The notes beneath the pieces are model-generated. The model had not been told where the DNA came from, searched no databases, and saw only the letters and a program-made list of their open reading frames with translations. A stretch of DNA of 64,000 bases from Sinorhizobium fredii NGR234. Lineage in GTDB: Bacteria > Pseudomonadota > Alphaproteobacteria > Rhizobiales > Rhizobiaceae. The position numbers were made by a program, and so were the translations under genes. Of the stretch, positions 40,142 to 48,218 are shown piece by piece (positions within the stretch are counted from its first letter, which is position 1; each line of letters begins with the position of its first letter). The stretch is from contig NC_012586.1 of the NCBI RefSeq assembly GCF_000018545.1, positions 992,001 through 1,056,000 of the forward strand, in the 5' to 3' direction.

Positions 40142-41995
40142 ATGAGCATCCTGCATCCCCCGGTGCGCCCGCGCCGGATTCCATCACGAAGGCCGCCGCG
40201 GCGGCCGAACATGCCGACCGGGAGACATTGGCCAGTGCCTGAACCTATAACAATATCGAATGGCAGGAATGTCGATCCCGCCTCTGCCCTGCGCAGCTGC
40301 CGGAGCGCCTTCGTGGGCGTCGGCGTCGCCAGTGCGCTCGTCAATATCCTCTACCTCACCGGTTCGTTCTTCATGCTCGAGGTCTATGACCGGGTGCTGC
40401 CGAGCCGCAGCATTCCCTCGCTGATTGCGCTTTGCCTGCTGGCCCTGCTGCTCTATGCCTTCCAGGGTGCCTTCGAGCTGATCCGCGGCCGCATGCTGGT
40501 GCGCATCGCCGGCGCGCTCGACGAGAGTCTCAGCGGCCGCATCTATCGGGCGGTGGTGAGGGCTCCGTTGAAGCTCCGGATGCAGGGCGATGGGCTTCAG
40601 GCGCTGCGCGACTTCGATCAGGTTCGCGCGTTCCTTTCGAGCGCCGGGCCGTCGGCGTTGTTCGACCTGCCTTGGCTTCCTTTCTATGTCGCCATCTGCT
40701 TCCTGTTCCACCCGGTCATCGGCTTCGTGGCGATCGGCGGCGGACTGATCCTGACGCTTCTCACCTATCTCACCAATCGCGGCACCCAGGCGCCGGCCAG
40801 GAAAGCGTCCGAGGCGGGCAGCCTGCGCAACGCCTTCGCCCAAGCCTCGCAGCGCAATGCCGAGGTCGTCCAGGCGATGGGCATGACCGGCCGGCTCGCC
40901 GAGCTCTGGGAGCGCCGCAACGCCGAGTTCCGAGAGGAGAACAGGCGGACATCCGACATCGGCAATGGCTATGGGGCGCTTTCCAAGGTGTTCCGCATGG
41001 CGCTGCAATCGGGCGTGCTCGCCGCGGGCGCCGTCCTGGTGATCGAGGGGCAGGCTTCCCCCGGCATCATCATCGCCGGCTCGATCCTCACCGCCAGGGC
41101 ACTCGCTCCTGTCGAGCTCGCCATCGGCAACTGGCGCGGCCTCGTCCAGGCGCGGCAGAGCTGGCAGCGCCTTAAGGACCTGCTGAAGGCGTTGCCGGAG
41201 GCCGAAGCGCCGCTGGCGCTGCCGGACCCGCACGAGCGCCTGAGCGTCGAAGGACTGGCGAGCGGACCTCCGGCGGCGCAGCGGCTGATCTTCACCGATA
41301 TCAATTTCACGGTCCGCGCCGGCAGCGCTCTCGGCGTCATTGGGCCGAGCGGCTCGGGCAAGTCGTCGCTGGCGCGCGCCATCATCGGCGTCTGGCCTGC
41401 CTATCGCGGCTCGGTGCGCCTCGACGGGGCCGCGCTCGACCAGTGGGATAGCGACGCGCTTGGGCGGCATATCGGCTACCTGCCGCAGGACGTGGAGCTT
41501 TTCGCCGGGACCGTGGCGCAGAATATTTGCCGCTTCGCCGAGAATGCGACGTCGGAGGCGATTGTCGCTGCCGCCAAGGCGGCGCGCGTCCATGAGCTTA
41601 TCCTTCGCCTTCCGAATGGCTTCGATACCGAGATCGGCGAGGGCGGTGCGGCCGTTTCGGCCGGCCAACGCCAGCGTATCGCACTTGCCCGCGCCCTTTA
41701 CGGCGATCCCTTCCTCGTCGTCCTCGACGAGCCGAATTCGAATCTCGATGCGGAAGGCGAGCAGGCGCTCGGCGAGGCGATCATGAATGTGCGCGGTCGC
41801 GGCGGCATCGTCGTGGTCATCGCCCATCGGCCGAGCGCGCTTGCGAGCACCGACCTCGTCCTGATGATGAACGAGGGGCGGCTGCAGGCTTTCGGCCCGA
41901 AGGAGGAAGTGCTTGGTAAGGTTCTAAGGCAGCAACAGACGGATCGCCCGTCGCCGCTGAAGATCGTCTCGGAAGGCCAGGAGATTAAGCAATGA
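40142..41995 (+). CDS. Type I secretion ABC exporter (PrsD/PrtD-like)
   Basis: 617-residue inner-membrane ABC exporter of the type I secretion system. N-terminal six-helix domain with RSAFVGVGVASALVNILYLT and FFMLEVYDRVLPSRSIPSL, the family signature; nucleotide-binding domain with Walker A GPSGSGKSS at about 401-409, YLPQDVELFAGTVAQNI, signature VSAGQRQRIALARAL at about 503-517, and Walker B VVLDEPNSNLD. The first about 35 residues are basic and Pro-rich; ATG 40211 is an alternative start. The family secretes RTX-type proteins without N-terminal signal. No substrate gene or TolC gene is in the window. Confidence 0.92.
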   Translation: MSILHPPVRPRRIPSRRPPRRPNMPTGRHWPVPEPITISNGRNVDPASALRSCRSAFVGVGVASALVNILYLTGSFFMLEVYDRVLPSRSIPSLIALCLLALLLYAFQGAFELIRGRMLVRIAGALDESLSGRIYRAVVRAPLKLRMQGDGLQALRDFDQVRAFLSSAGPSALFDLPWLPFYVAICFLFHPVIGFVAIGGGLILTLLTYLTNRGTQAPARKASEAGSLRNAFAQASQRNAEVVQAMGMTGRLAELWERRNAEFREENRRTSDIGNGYGALSKVFRMALQSGVLAAGAVLVIEGQASPGIIIAGSILTARALAPVELAIGNWRGLVQARQSWQRLKDLLKALPEAEAPLALPDPHERLSVEGLASGPPAAQRLIFTDINFTVRAGSALGVIGPSGSGKSSLARAIIGVWPAYRGSVRLDGAALDQWDSDALGRHIGYLPQDVELFAGTVAQNICRFAENATSEAIVAAAKAARVHELILRLPNGFDTEIGEGGAAVSAGQRQRIALARALYGDPFLVVLDEPNSNLDAEGEQALGEAIMNVRGRGGIVVVIAHRPSALASTDLVLMMNEGRLQAFGPKEEVLGKVLRQQQTDRPSPLKIVSEGQEIKQ

Positions 41996-43308
41996 GCGGT
42001 AGCACGCAACAGATATCGGGTGCGCGCCGCTCGCTTTCGCGTCACATGATTGGGGTCTCGGTCCTCGCGCTCGCCCTCGTCGCCGGCGTCGGCGGCTGGG
42101 CGGCGACGACGGAGCTGTCGAGCGCGATCGTCGCCGGCGGCGTGGTCGTCGTCGACGACAACGTCAAGAAGGTCCAGCATCTGACCGGCGGCATCGTCGG
42201 CGAGCTCAAGGTCAAGGAGGGCGAGCGTGTCGAGGCGGGCCAGGTGCTGATCCGGCTCGACGGCACCACTGTGCGGGCGAACCTGGCGATCGTCGAAAGC
42301 ACGCTGGCGCAGCTTTATGCGCGCCGCGCCCGGCTCCAGGCGGAGCGGATTGGTGCTGAGTCGTTCGACATCGACAAGGACGTCGCGTCCCTGATCTCCG
42401 GCGCTGCGGCAACGAAACTCGTCGACGGCGAACAGAGGCTGTTTGCCAGCCGGCGCACCGCGCTGCTCGGAATGAAGGGGCAGCTCCAATCGCGCAAGGC
42501 GCAGCTGGCCGATGAGATCGAGGGCCTGACCGTGCAATTGAAGGCGATCGAGGATGCCTTGACGCTGATCGCCGAGGAATTGACGGGCGTCGACTCGCTC
42601 TATGGGCAGGGCCTCGTGCCGATGCAAAGGGTGACGACCTTGAAGCGGCAGCGGGCGGAACTCGAGGGCGATCGCGGGCGGCACATCGCCTCGCGTGCTC
42701 AGGCGCGCGGCAAATCCAGCGAAATCGACCTGCAGGTCCTGCAACTCGACGAGGACCGGCGCACCGAGATCTCCAAGGAACTGACCGATGTCGAGGCGAA
42801 AGTCGCCGAGTATGAGGAGCGGCGCACGGCGACGACCGACCAGTTGCGGCGGCTCGACATCACCGCGCCCCTGCCGGGCCGCGTCTATCAGCTGGCCGTC
42901 CACACGGTGAATGGCGTCGTCAATCCCGGCGAGACGCTGATGCTCGTGGTGCCGGAGGCCGACGATCTTACCGTCGAGGCGCGGGTCGCGACCCATGATA
43001 TCGACCAGATCCATGTCGGCCAGCCGGTCGAGATCCGCTTCAGCGCCTTCAATCAGCGCACGACACCGGAGGTCGAGGCGGAGGTGGTGACCGTCGCCCC
43101 GGACCTCGTCAGTGACGAGCGGACCGGCGCCAGCTACTACCCGCTGCGCATTCGCCCGAAGCCGGAGAGCCTCGCCAAGCTCAAGGGGCTCTCCCTCTAT
43201 CCCGGCATGCCGGCCGAGGTGTTCATCAAGATCGCCGATCGGACCGTCATTTCCTATCTGGCAAAGCCGCTCACCGACCAGATGCGGCACGCATTCCGCG
43301 AGGATTGA
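41992..43308 (+). CDS. Type I secretion membrane fusion protein (PrsE/HlyD-like)
   Basis: 438-residue HlyD-family adaptor connecting the ABC exporter with TolC. One membrane helix at about residues 20-38, a biotinyl-lipoyl half near VQHLTGGIVGELKVKEGERV, a long coiled coil at about 95-290, the second half near DITAPLPGRVYQLAVHTVNG, and a C-terminal beta-barrel domain (LSLYPGMPAEVFIK). ATG 41992 overlaps the exporter stop by four bases. Nothing unusual. Confidence 0.93.
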   Translation: MSGSTQQISGARRSLSRHMIGVSVLALALVAGVGGWAATTELSSAIVAGGVVVVDDNVKKVQHLTGGIVGELKVKEGERVEAGQVLIRLDGTTVRANLAIVESTLAQLYARRARLQAERIGAESFDIDKDVASLISGAAATKLVDGEQRLFASRRTALLGMKGQLQSRKAQLADEIEGLTVQLKAIEDALTLIAEELTGVDSLYGQGLVPMQRVTTLKRQRAELEGDRGRHIASRAQARGKSSEIDLQVLQLDEDRRTEISKELTDVEAKVAEYEERRTATTDQLRRLDITAPLPGRVYQLAVHTVNGVVNPGETLMLVVPEADDLTVEARVATHDIDQIHVGQPVEIRFSAFNQRTTPEVEAEVVTVAPDLVSDERTGASYYPLRIRPKPESLAKLKGLSLYPGMPAEVFIKIADRTVISYLAKPLTDQMRHAFRED

Positions 43309-43327
43309 GACTGTCGCGGGGCACCGG

Positions 43328-43349
43328 GCCGGCGCGCTTCGGCGCCGGC
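43328..43349 (+). terminator. Hairpin after type I secretion operon
   Basis: Perfect 8-bp stem GCCGGCGC (43328-43335) and GCGCCGGC (43342-43349) with a GCTTCG loop, 20 bases after the adaptor gene stop. No T-run. Confidence 0.5.
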
Positions 43350-43533
43350 AAGCGAGGTCGGCCGTAGCGTCTGAGCGCGCCGCCACCCGGTGCGGTTCGG
43401 CCGAATCATCCGGTTCTGACAGCTTAAGTCCCCGCGGGCATTTTCGTGATTGGACTTCGCGTCCGGTTGGAGTCAGTTTTATTAGGCGTATGAGGTGGAA
43501 TGGGGGACCAACTAAGGTGATTAGGAGGTCACA

Positions 43534-43971
43534 ATGAAGCACCATGCAATCGAAGAACTGCAAGGCGTCGCCGAGGTCAAACAAGACCTTCCACGCCGCT
43601 CGCTGTCGCGGACCGAGCGCCTGGAGCGCTGGGCGGAACTCCTGGAGCGCAGCCCGCACAGACGGCTTTCGACATTGCACGAGACCGAGTATCAGCCGGC
43701 GCATGTCCGCGCAACGATGCGTGGCGACGGCACCCCGATCTCCGTTGCATTCGAGGACCCGGTCCTTCGGACGGCTGGCATGGACAATGACAGCTACGGC
43801 GAGGCGAAGCGGTTTTTCGAACTGAGTGACGAGCAATTGCACAAGGTCATCTGCTATTGCCATTTCGGCGCCACGGTCAGTGCGTCGACGGCGGCACGTC
43901 ACATTCGCGCGATGCTTGTCGAAAATCAGCCGGGGCTTTTTGCTCGCCTGCGCCAGATATTCTTTGGCTAG
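43534..43971 (+). CDS. Hypothetical 145-residue protein
   Basis: Gene with an optimal AGGAGGTCACA ribosome site before ATG 43534, so probably well translated. The product starts with a polar region and contains RTERLERWAELLERSPHRRL, then FFELSDEQLHKVICYCHFGA with two cysteines, and ends LFARLRQIFF. I know of no domain. Its stop codon lies in the left arm of a palindromic repeat (43969-44019). Confidence 0.75.
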   Translation: MKHHAIEELQGVAEVKQDLPRRSLSRTERLERWAELLERSPHRRLSTLHETEYQPAHVRATMRGDGTPISVAFEDPVLRTAGMDNDSYGEAKRFFELSDEQLHKVICYCHFGATVSASTAARHIRAMLVENQPGLFARLRQIFFG

Positions 43972-44019
43972 AGCATCCCGCTTTCAAGTGGAATCACTGA
44001 AAGCGGATGAGATGCTCTA
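43969..44019. repeat. Intergenic palindromic element A
   Basis: TAGAGCATC-CCGCTTTCA (43969-43986) is mirrored by TGAAAGCGG-ATGA-GATGCTCTA (43998-44019), giving an imperfect 51-bp hairpin. It resembles the small palindromic mosaic elements of rhizobial genomes. The first three bases are the stop codon of the 145-residue protein gene. Confidence 0.7.
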
Positions 44020-44020
44020 G

Positions 44021-44075
44021 AATCAAAGTGTTAGAGCGTCCTTTGTGCGTTCATCTGAACGCACGGCGCTCTAGT
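44021..44075. repeat. Intergenic palindromic element B
   Basis: Begins AATCAAAGTGTTAGAGCG; arms GTGCGTTCA (44045-44053) and TGAACGCAC (44056-44064), with outer AGAGCG/CGCTCT, make a hairpin. It belongs to the same family as elements at 44126-44178 and 47311-47370 (shared TCAAAGTG start and GTGCGT stem). Confidence 0.7.
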
Positions 44076-44125
44076 TGCATGTTTCCTTGGGCCTGACCGA
44101 TTGAAGGACAAAAACATGCAGCGGT

Positions 44126-44178
44126 TCAAAGTGCTACAGCGTCCTTAGTGCGTCTGAAAAGGCGCACGCCGCTGTAGG
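44126..44178. repeat. Intergenic palindromic element C
   Basis: TCAAAGTGCTACAGCGTCCT start, stem CTACAGCG...GTGCGTCT with mirrored AGGCGCAC...CGCTGTAG around a GAAA loop. Third member of the repeat family within 160 bases. Confidence 0.7.
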
Positions 44179-44467
44179 GCAAGCGACGTCACCACGGCTC
44201 GCGGGTGGCGGCCCGCTCAGCGGGCCGCGGAGAGGGAGTGTTTGCTGGCCGTTCGCCCCGTAACGGCATGACCGGCAATGCCTTCGATTTGACGAATGTC
44301 TCCAAGGAGCTGGGGACGCGAAGCGGGGGAGCCACTTCGCCGCTGCGGCGCGCCTTGCGTCTTCGGGCGCGAGGGACGCGGGAGCGGCGAAGTGTGCGGC
44401 AGCAACCTCACATCTTACCCGCGCCTGGTCGCGGACGACTCGCATTCGGCCCGCTCCAAGCGCTATG
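44179..44467. other. Convergent intergenic region with large palindrome
   Basis: No gene. It holds a 9-bp hairpin GCGGCCCGC/GCGGGCCGC (44208-44228) and a 62-bp palindrome with perfect 12-bp outer arms CACTTCGCCGCT (44333-44344) and AGCGGCGAAGTG (44383-44394). It lies between two convergent genes, so these may act as transcription terminators. Confidence 0.55.
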
Positions 44468-45793
44468 TCAGAAATCGGCGACCTTGCCCCAGGCCGATCC
44501 GTTCAGCCGGTCGGGGTGGTAGGGTTTCGGCTCGACGATCGGCGGCTCACCCGTCACGAGGTCGGCGACGAGGTGCCCGGCGCCGGGACCGATGCCGAAG
44601 CCATGGCCGCTGAAGCCGGCGGCCAGCATGAGGCCGGGCAGCGAGCCGACCTCGCCGATCGCCGGCACCCCATCCGGGGTGCTGTCGATATAGCCGGCCC
44701 AGGCGGCGCTGACCGGCAGCTTCTGGAGCGCCGGCAGGAGCGCCCGGGCTCGCTCCAGAGTCAAGCGTATCTGCGCCTGGTCGGGGCGGGGATCGAGGAT
44801 GCGGTTGAATTCCATCGGGGTCGGCCTGTCGAGCCGCCAGCGCTGAAGTGTCTCATGGCCGGACTTCCAGCCTTCGAGGCCGCCGGGCGCAAGGCTCCGC
44901 CAGCGCCGCGCGAACATCGGCACGAAATGCCGGGCAAAGCGCATCTGCTGCGGCGTCGGATCGACCCGGGCGCGGCCGCTGATCGCCAGCGTATAGCCGC
45001 CGTCGCCACGCCGCGTCGCCGAGACCGCGGCCGTATGCAGCGCCGGCGGCAGGCCCTCGGCACCCGGCGCAACCGAGAGGATCGACGCGCGGATCGAGGC
45101 CTGCGGAAAGCGGATGCTGAGCTGCCGGCAGAACGACGAGGCCCAGGCCCCGCCGGAAAGCACCGCAACGCGGGTGCGGATCGTGCCGGCTTCGGTGACG
45201 ACGCCGCTGACGCGCCCCGCCTCGAGTTCGATGCCACGGGCGGCGCACATCTGGTGGACGGTGCCGCCGAGCTTCATGACGGCGCGGGCGACCACCGGTG
45301 CTGCCCGGGCGGGGTCGGCGGTCCCGTCGGTCGGCGAAAAGACGCCGCCCTTCCAGCGGCGGCCGGTCGCCAAAGCCTTTTCACTCGCCTGTGCGCCATC
45401 CAGCATATGGGTCGTCACCGCGACGCTGCGGGCGAAATCGCCCCAGCGCGCCCAGCCGGCAAGCTCGCTGTCGTCATTGCTGAGATAGAGCAGGCCGCAG
45501 CGCCGAAAGCCGGTATCCTCGCCAGTTTCCGCGGCGAAATCCTCCCAGAGCGACAGGCTCCTGGTCGCCATCGGCAGTTCGCGGGCGTCGCGGTTCTGCT
45601 GGCGGCACCAGCCCCAGTTGCGGCTGGATTGCTCGGCGCCGATCCGGCCCTTTTCGATGAGGGCGACCTTGAGACCGCGCCGGGCCAGATGGTAGGCCGC
45701 GAAAACCCCGACAATGCCGCCGCCGATGACGACGGCGTCGGCGCTCGCCGGCAGGGCAGGCGTCGTTTCGATCTGAAGAAGCGGGGCGGGCAT
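44468..45793 (-). CDS. FAD-dependent amino-acid oxidoreductase (DadA-like)
   Basis: 441-residue DAO/DadA-type flavoenzyme. FAD-binding GGGIVG at residues 24-29 in VVIGGGIVGVFAAYHLARRG, then EKGRIGAEQSSRNWGWCRQQ, which is the pattern of small-amine/amino-acid dehydrogenases, and late SGHGFGIGPGAGHLVADLVT. Likely oxidises a D-amino acid or secondary amine; substrate unknown. ATG 45793 has GGAG seven bases upstream; an in-frame start at 45856 is less likely. It is divergent from an Lrp-type regulator, the usual arrangement for an amino-acid-induced enzyme. Confidence 0.88.
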   Translation of the reverse strand: MPAPLLQIETTPALPASADAVVIGGGIVGVFAAYHLARRGLKVALIEKGRIGAEQSSRNWGWCRQQNRDARELPMATRSLSLWEDFAAETGEDTGFRRCGLLYLSNDDSELAGWARWGDFARSVAVTTHMLDGAQASEKALATGRRWKGGVFSPTDGTADPARAAPVVARAVMKLGGTVHQMCAARGIELEAGRVSGVVTEAGTIRTRVAVLSGGAWASSFCRQLSIRFPQASIRASILSVAPGAEGLPPALHTAAVSATRRGDGGYTLAISGRARVDPTPQQMRFARHFVPMFARRWRSLAPGGLEGWKSGHETLQRWRLDRPTPMEFNRILDPRPDQAQIRLTLERARALLPALQKLPVSAAWAGYIDSTPDGVPAIGEVGSLPGLMLAAGFSGHGFGIGPGAGHLVADLVTGEPPIVEPKPYHPDRLNGSAWGKVADF

Positions 45794-46037
45794 CGACGGT
45801 CTCCAATCTATCGACCGGTATTCTAGCGATTCGGCGCCCGACGGACTGCCGCACATCGCTCAGTCGCAGCATATTATTTGGTTCGCTCGGTGCGCGGAGG
45901 AGTTTTATTCTGGAGCAAATTCCATAAACTTAACAGAGGATGGCGTGCCTGTTCCGCTTGCATGCGAGTATCCGCCGCATAAAATGCTGACCAGCGCAGA
46001 CGGCCTCCGCGCCGCCGCCACGAATGGGAGAGCGCCG

Positions 46038-46514
46038 ATGAAACTCGACCGGATCGACATCAAGATCCTCTACGAACTGCAGAAGAACGGCCGCATCACC
46101 AATGTCGAGCTTGCCGAACTCGTCAATCTGTCGCCGAGCCCCTGTTTGATGCGGGTGAAGAAATTGCAGGCCGAGGGATATATCGTCGGCTATTCGGCGC
46201 AGATCAACATCGCCAAGCTCGGCCAGACCCTGACGGTCTTCACGGAGGTGACGCTCAAGAACCACCGCCAGATCGATTTCGCCCGCTTTCTCGCAGCCGT
46301 CGAAAAGGTCGATTCCGTCGTGGAATGCCATCTGGTTTCCGGCGGCTACGACTATCTCCTGAAGTTCGTCACCGGCGGCATCGTCGAATATCAGACGATC
46401 ATGGAACGGCTGATCGACATGGATGTCGGCATCGATAAATATTTCAGCTATGTCGTGCTGAAGTCACCGATCGTCAAATCGCACATGCCTCTGACCAGCC
46501 TGTTTCCGCATTAG
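46038..46514 (+). CDS. Lrp/AsnC-family transcriptional regulator
   Basis: 158-residue Lrp-type regulator: N-terminal helix-turn-helix (LDRIDIKILYELQKNGRITN, VELAELVNLSPSPCLMRVKK) and C-terminal RAM ligand domain (VVECHLVSGGYDYLLKFVTG). ATG 46038 with GGGAGAG upstream. It is divergent from the FAD oxidoreductase gene and presumably controls it in response to the amino-acid substrate. Its final codons and stop are part of a threefold tandem repeat. Confidence 0.92.
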   Translation: MKLDRIDIKILYELQKNGRITNVELAELVNLSPSPCLMRVKKLQAEGYIVGYSAQINIAKLGQTLTVFTEVTLKNHRQIDFARFLAAVEKVDSVVECHLVSGGYDYLLKFVTGGIVEYQTIMERLIDMDVGIDKYFSYVVLKSPIVKSHMPLTSLFPH

Positions 46515-46554
46515 GCCCCTGTTTCCGCATTAGGCCCCTGTTTCCGCATTAGGC
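46499..46554. repeat. 19-bp tandem repeat at the 3' end of the Lrp gene
   Basis: CCTGTTTCCGCATTAGGCC occurs three times with a strict 19-base period (repeat starts at about 46499, 46518 and 46537). Each copy contains the last codons and TAG stop of the regulator gene, so the repeat arose by slippage or duplication of the gene end. Confidence 0.9.
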
Positions 46555-46562
46555 AAAGAGGC

Positions 46563-46694
46563 CTACCTGACCGGCTTGCTGACGATTGGAACCGGCTTGG
46601 AGGCACTCTTCCCGTCAGCAGCGCGATCGCGGCCGGAGGCATGTGTCTCTCTTTGGCGACTCTCGGCGCGAATTCTTTCTTCGTTAGCTTTCAT
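46563..46694 (-). CDS. Possible 43-residue basic peptide
   Basis: Frame from ATG 46694 to TAG 46563 encoding MKANEERIRAESRQRETHAS and a Lys/Pro/Val-rich tail (SKPVPIVSKPVR). No good ribosome site is visible. Codon use is acceptable. Highly charged and probably unstructured. Confidence 0.3.
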   Translation of the reverse strand: MKANEERIRAESRQRETHASGRDRAADGKSASKPVPIVSKPVR

Positions 46695-46762
46695 CGGATA
46701 AAATTTTATGTGAGCGTTAGAAAACGCGAGTCTAGGATGGCCCAGTGTTAAGGGGATGAATA

Positions 46763-47287
46763 TTGATAGATCAAATTCAGTCACGACTTGGTCGCCTTTC
46801 GCCGTTGCTGTTGGCCGCACTCGTCCTGAGCGGATGCCAATCGGCTGCTTTCGACGACGTTGCGGCATTTGGCGATAGCGCCAAAACTCTCGAGGACGAC
46901 TCGGCCGTCGCCTTCTACAAAAACGATGAACTGATCACGACCGGCAAGTTGCAGTTCAAGGAAAAGAACTACGGAAAATCCTACGCCATCTACAAACGTG
47001 CGGTTGCCGTTTTTCCGCAGGACCCTTCTGCTTGGCTCGGCTTCGCTGCCTCTGCCGACATGATCGGACGGTTCGACACGTCGGATCGCGCCTACCAGCA
47101 ACTCTCCAAGATGATCGGCAACAGTCCGGTTTACTACAACAATATGGGGTATTCGCGTCTCCTGCGTGGCGACCTGCCGCGCGCACGCCAGTACTTTCTC
47201 AAGGCATACGAGCTCGACCCTGCGAACGAGACGACCGCGCGCAATCTCGAGCTGATGAAGAACAGCGTTAAATACGCGCAGCGGTAA
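46763..47287 (+). CDS. tadD: TadD-like TPR lipoprotein
   Basis: 174-residue lipoprotein: signal peptide with lipobox LSGC (Cys25), then TPR-like helices (AIYKRAVAVFPQDPSAWLGF, YYNNMGYSRLLRGDLPRARQ, YFLKAYELDPANETTARNLE). TadD lipoproteins of Flp/Tad systems have this build and support secretin assembly. Start is TTG 46763 with AAGGGGA seven bases upstream; no better ATG exists. It lies apart from, and opposite to, the main pilus operon. Confidence 0.82.
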   Translation: MIDQIQSRLGRLSPLLLAALVLSGCQSAAFDDVAAFGDSAKTLEDDSAVAFYKNDELITTGKLQFKEKNYGKSYAIYKRAVAVFPQDPSAWLGFAASADMIGRFDTSDRAYQQLSKMIGNSPVYYNNMGYSRLLRGDLPRARQYFLKAYELDPANETTARNLELMKNSVKYAQR

Positions 47288-47310
47288 GGGCCGGCAGGAC
47301 TGCAGTAACT

Positions 47311-47370
47311 CAAAGTGCGACAGCGACCTTGTGCGTCTGAAAAGACGCACAAGGTCGCTGTCGCACTTTG
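47311..47370. repeat. Perfect 60-bp palindrome with GAAA loop
   Basis: 28-bp perfectly paired arms (47311-47338 and 47343-47370) starting CAAAGTGCGACAGCGACC, joined by a GAAA tetraloop (47339-47342). It is the most intact member of the CAAAGTGC repeat family seen at 44021-44178 and, in collapsed form, at 16227-16249. It is 24 bases after the tadD stop and can act as a terminator. Confidence 0.95.
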
Positions 47371-47532
47371 TAATGCCGCCGATTAACCCTTGAACGGCTA
47401 CAGACTGAGAACTGCTCAAGTTCTATCGCATGTTTCCTGTCACATGCCGCCGCTGCAACGGGCGCGTCCTCGCCGCCACGCGTGTCGCTTAGATCAAGAT
47501 GATTTTAGGTCTGATCGACCCAAAAGCTTCGG

Positions 47533-48084
47533 CTATCGCACCTTCCGCAGGATCAACTTGCCTTCTGGCGAAATCGACCTTTCGTAACGCGGCAAGTTGG
47601 ATGCGCCGCCCTCGGTCCCGATCGCGGGCAGGCTGCCGTCCTGGGGCTGCAGTTCCGTGGCGGCGGTCGTCAGCGAGGGCTCGAGGCGCTGCGTCGCCCC
47701 CTTGCCTGGAGCGCTCAGGATAACCGAACCGCCGGAACTCGGCAGACCGGAGCGCATCCCGCCATCCAGCTCCGAGACCGCCTTCTGCAGATTCTCGAGC
47801 CGCTGGCGAACGATAGCCAGCTCATCGGCCTCTGCGACCCTGGCGATGTTTCGGCTCTGTTTTTCGAGTTGCAGCTTCAACCCGTCGATCGAGCGCTTGA
47901 CGCCTGCCAGTGCTTCGCGGCTGTCTCGGATGTCGGCCGCGTTCTTGGCCGTGTAGAGCAGGGTACCGGCGTTCAGCGGCAGGAACACCAATGCCAGGGC
48001 AATGAATGGCGTAGCCCGTTTTCGTACAGGCTCATCCGACTTTCGTTCGCGCCGTGCGTCGGGTTCGACCTCGATATTCGCCAT
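47533..48084 (-). CDS. Membrane-anchored coiled-coil protein near Tad locus
   Basis: 183-residue protein with a basic N-terminus, one membrane helix at about residues 26-46 (FIALALVFLPLNAGTLLYT), then a coiled coil at about 50-105 (REALAGVKRSIDGLKLQLEK) and a low-complexity tail ending in RYERSISPEGKLILRKVR. No family recognised. ATG 48084 has GAGGGA nine bases upstream. It is the last minus-strand gene before the divergent tadD and could belong to the pilus locus. Confidence 0.7.
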   Translation of the reverse strand: MANIEVEPDARRERKSDEPVRKRATPFIALALVFLPLNAGTLLYTAKNAADIRDSREALAGVKRSIDGLKLQLEKQSRNIARVAEADELAIVRQRLENLQKAVSELDGGMRSGLPSSGGSVILSAPGKGATQRLEPSLTTAATELQPQDGSLPAIGTEGGASNLPRYERSISPEGKLILRKVR

Positions 48085-48218
48085 TTCGACCATTCCCTCA
48101 CTTCGCCGCAAGCCGGGCCGTGGCCCTCGAACTGCCAACCCCCGAGACGTCGGGGCCGATTTTTGCCGAGGCAAGCGCCCCGCCTCAATAGTCTTGGGAC
48201 TTCTACGTCGCCCAACCG

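Noticed and set aside
40184..41827. 547-residue minus-strand frame opposite the type I exporter
   Set aside because: Antisense shadow; Arg/Ala/His-rich composition and no domain.
41698..43902. 734-residue minus-strand frame over the adaptor gene
   Set aside because: Antisense shadow of the HlyD-like gene and neighbours, low-complexity product.
46499..46554. Possible small CRISPR array
   Set aside because: The three 19-base repeats are directly adjacent with no spacers and there are no cas genes.
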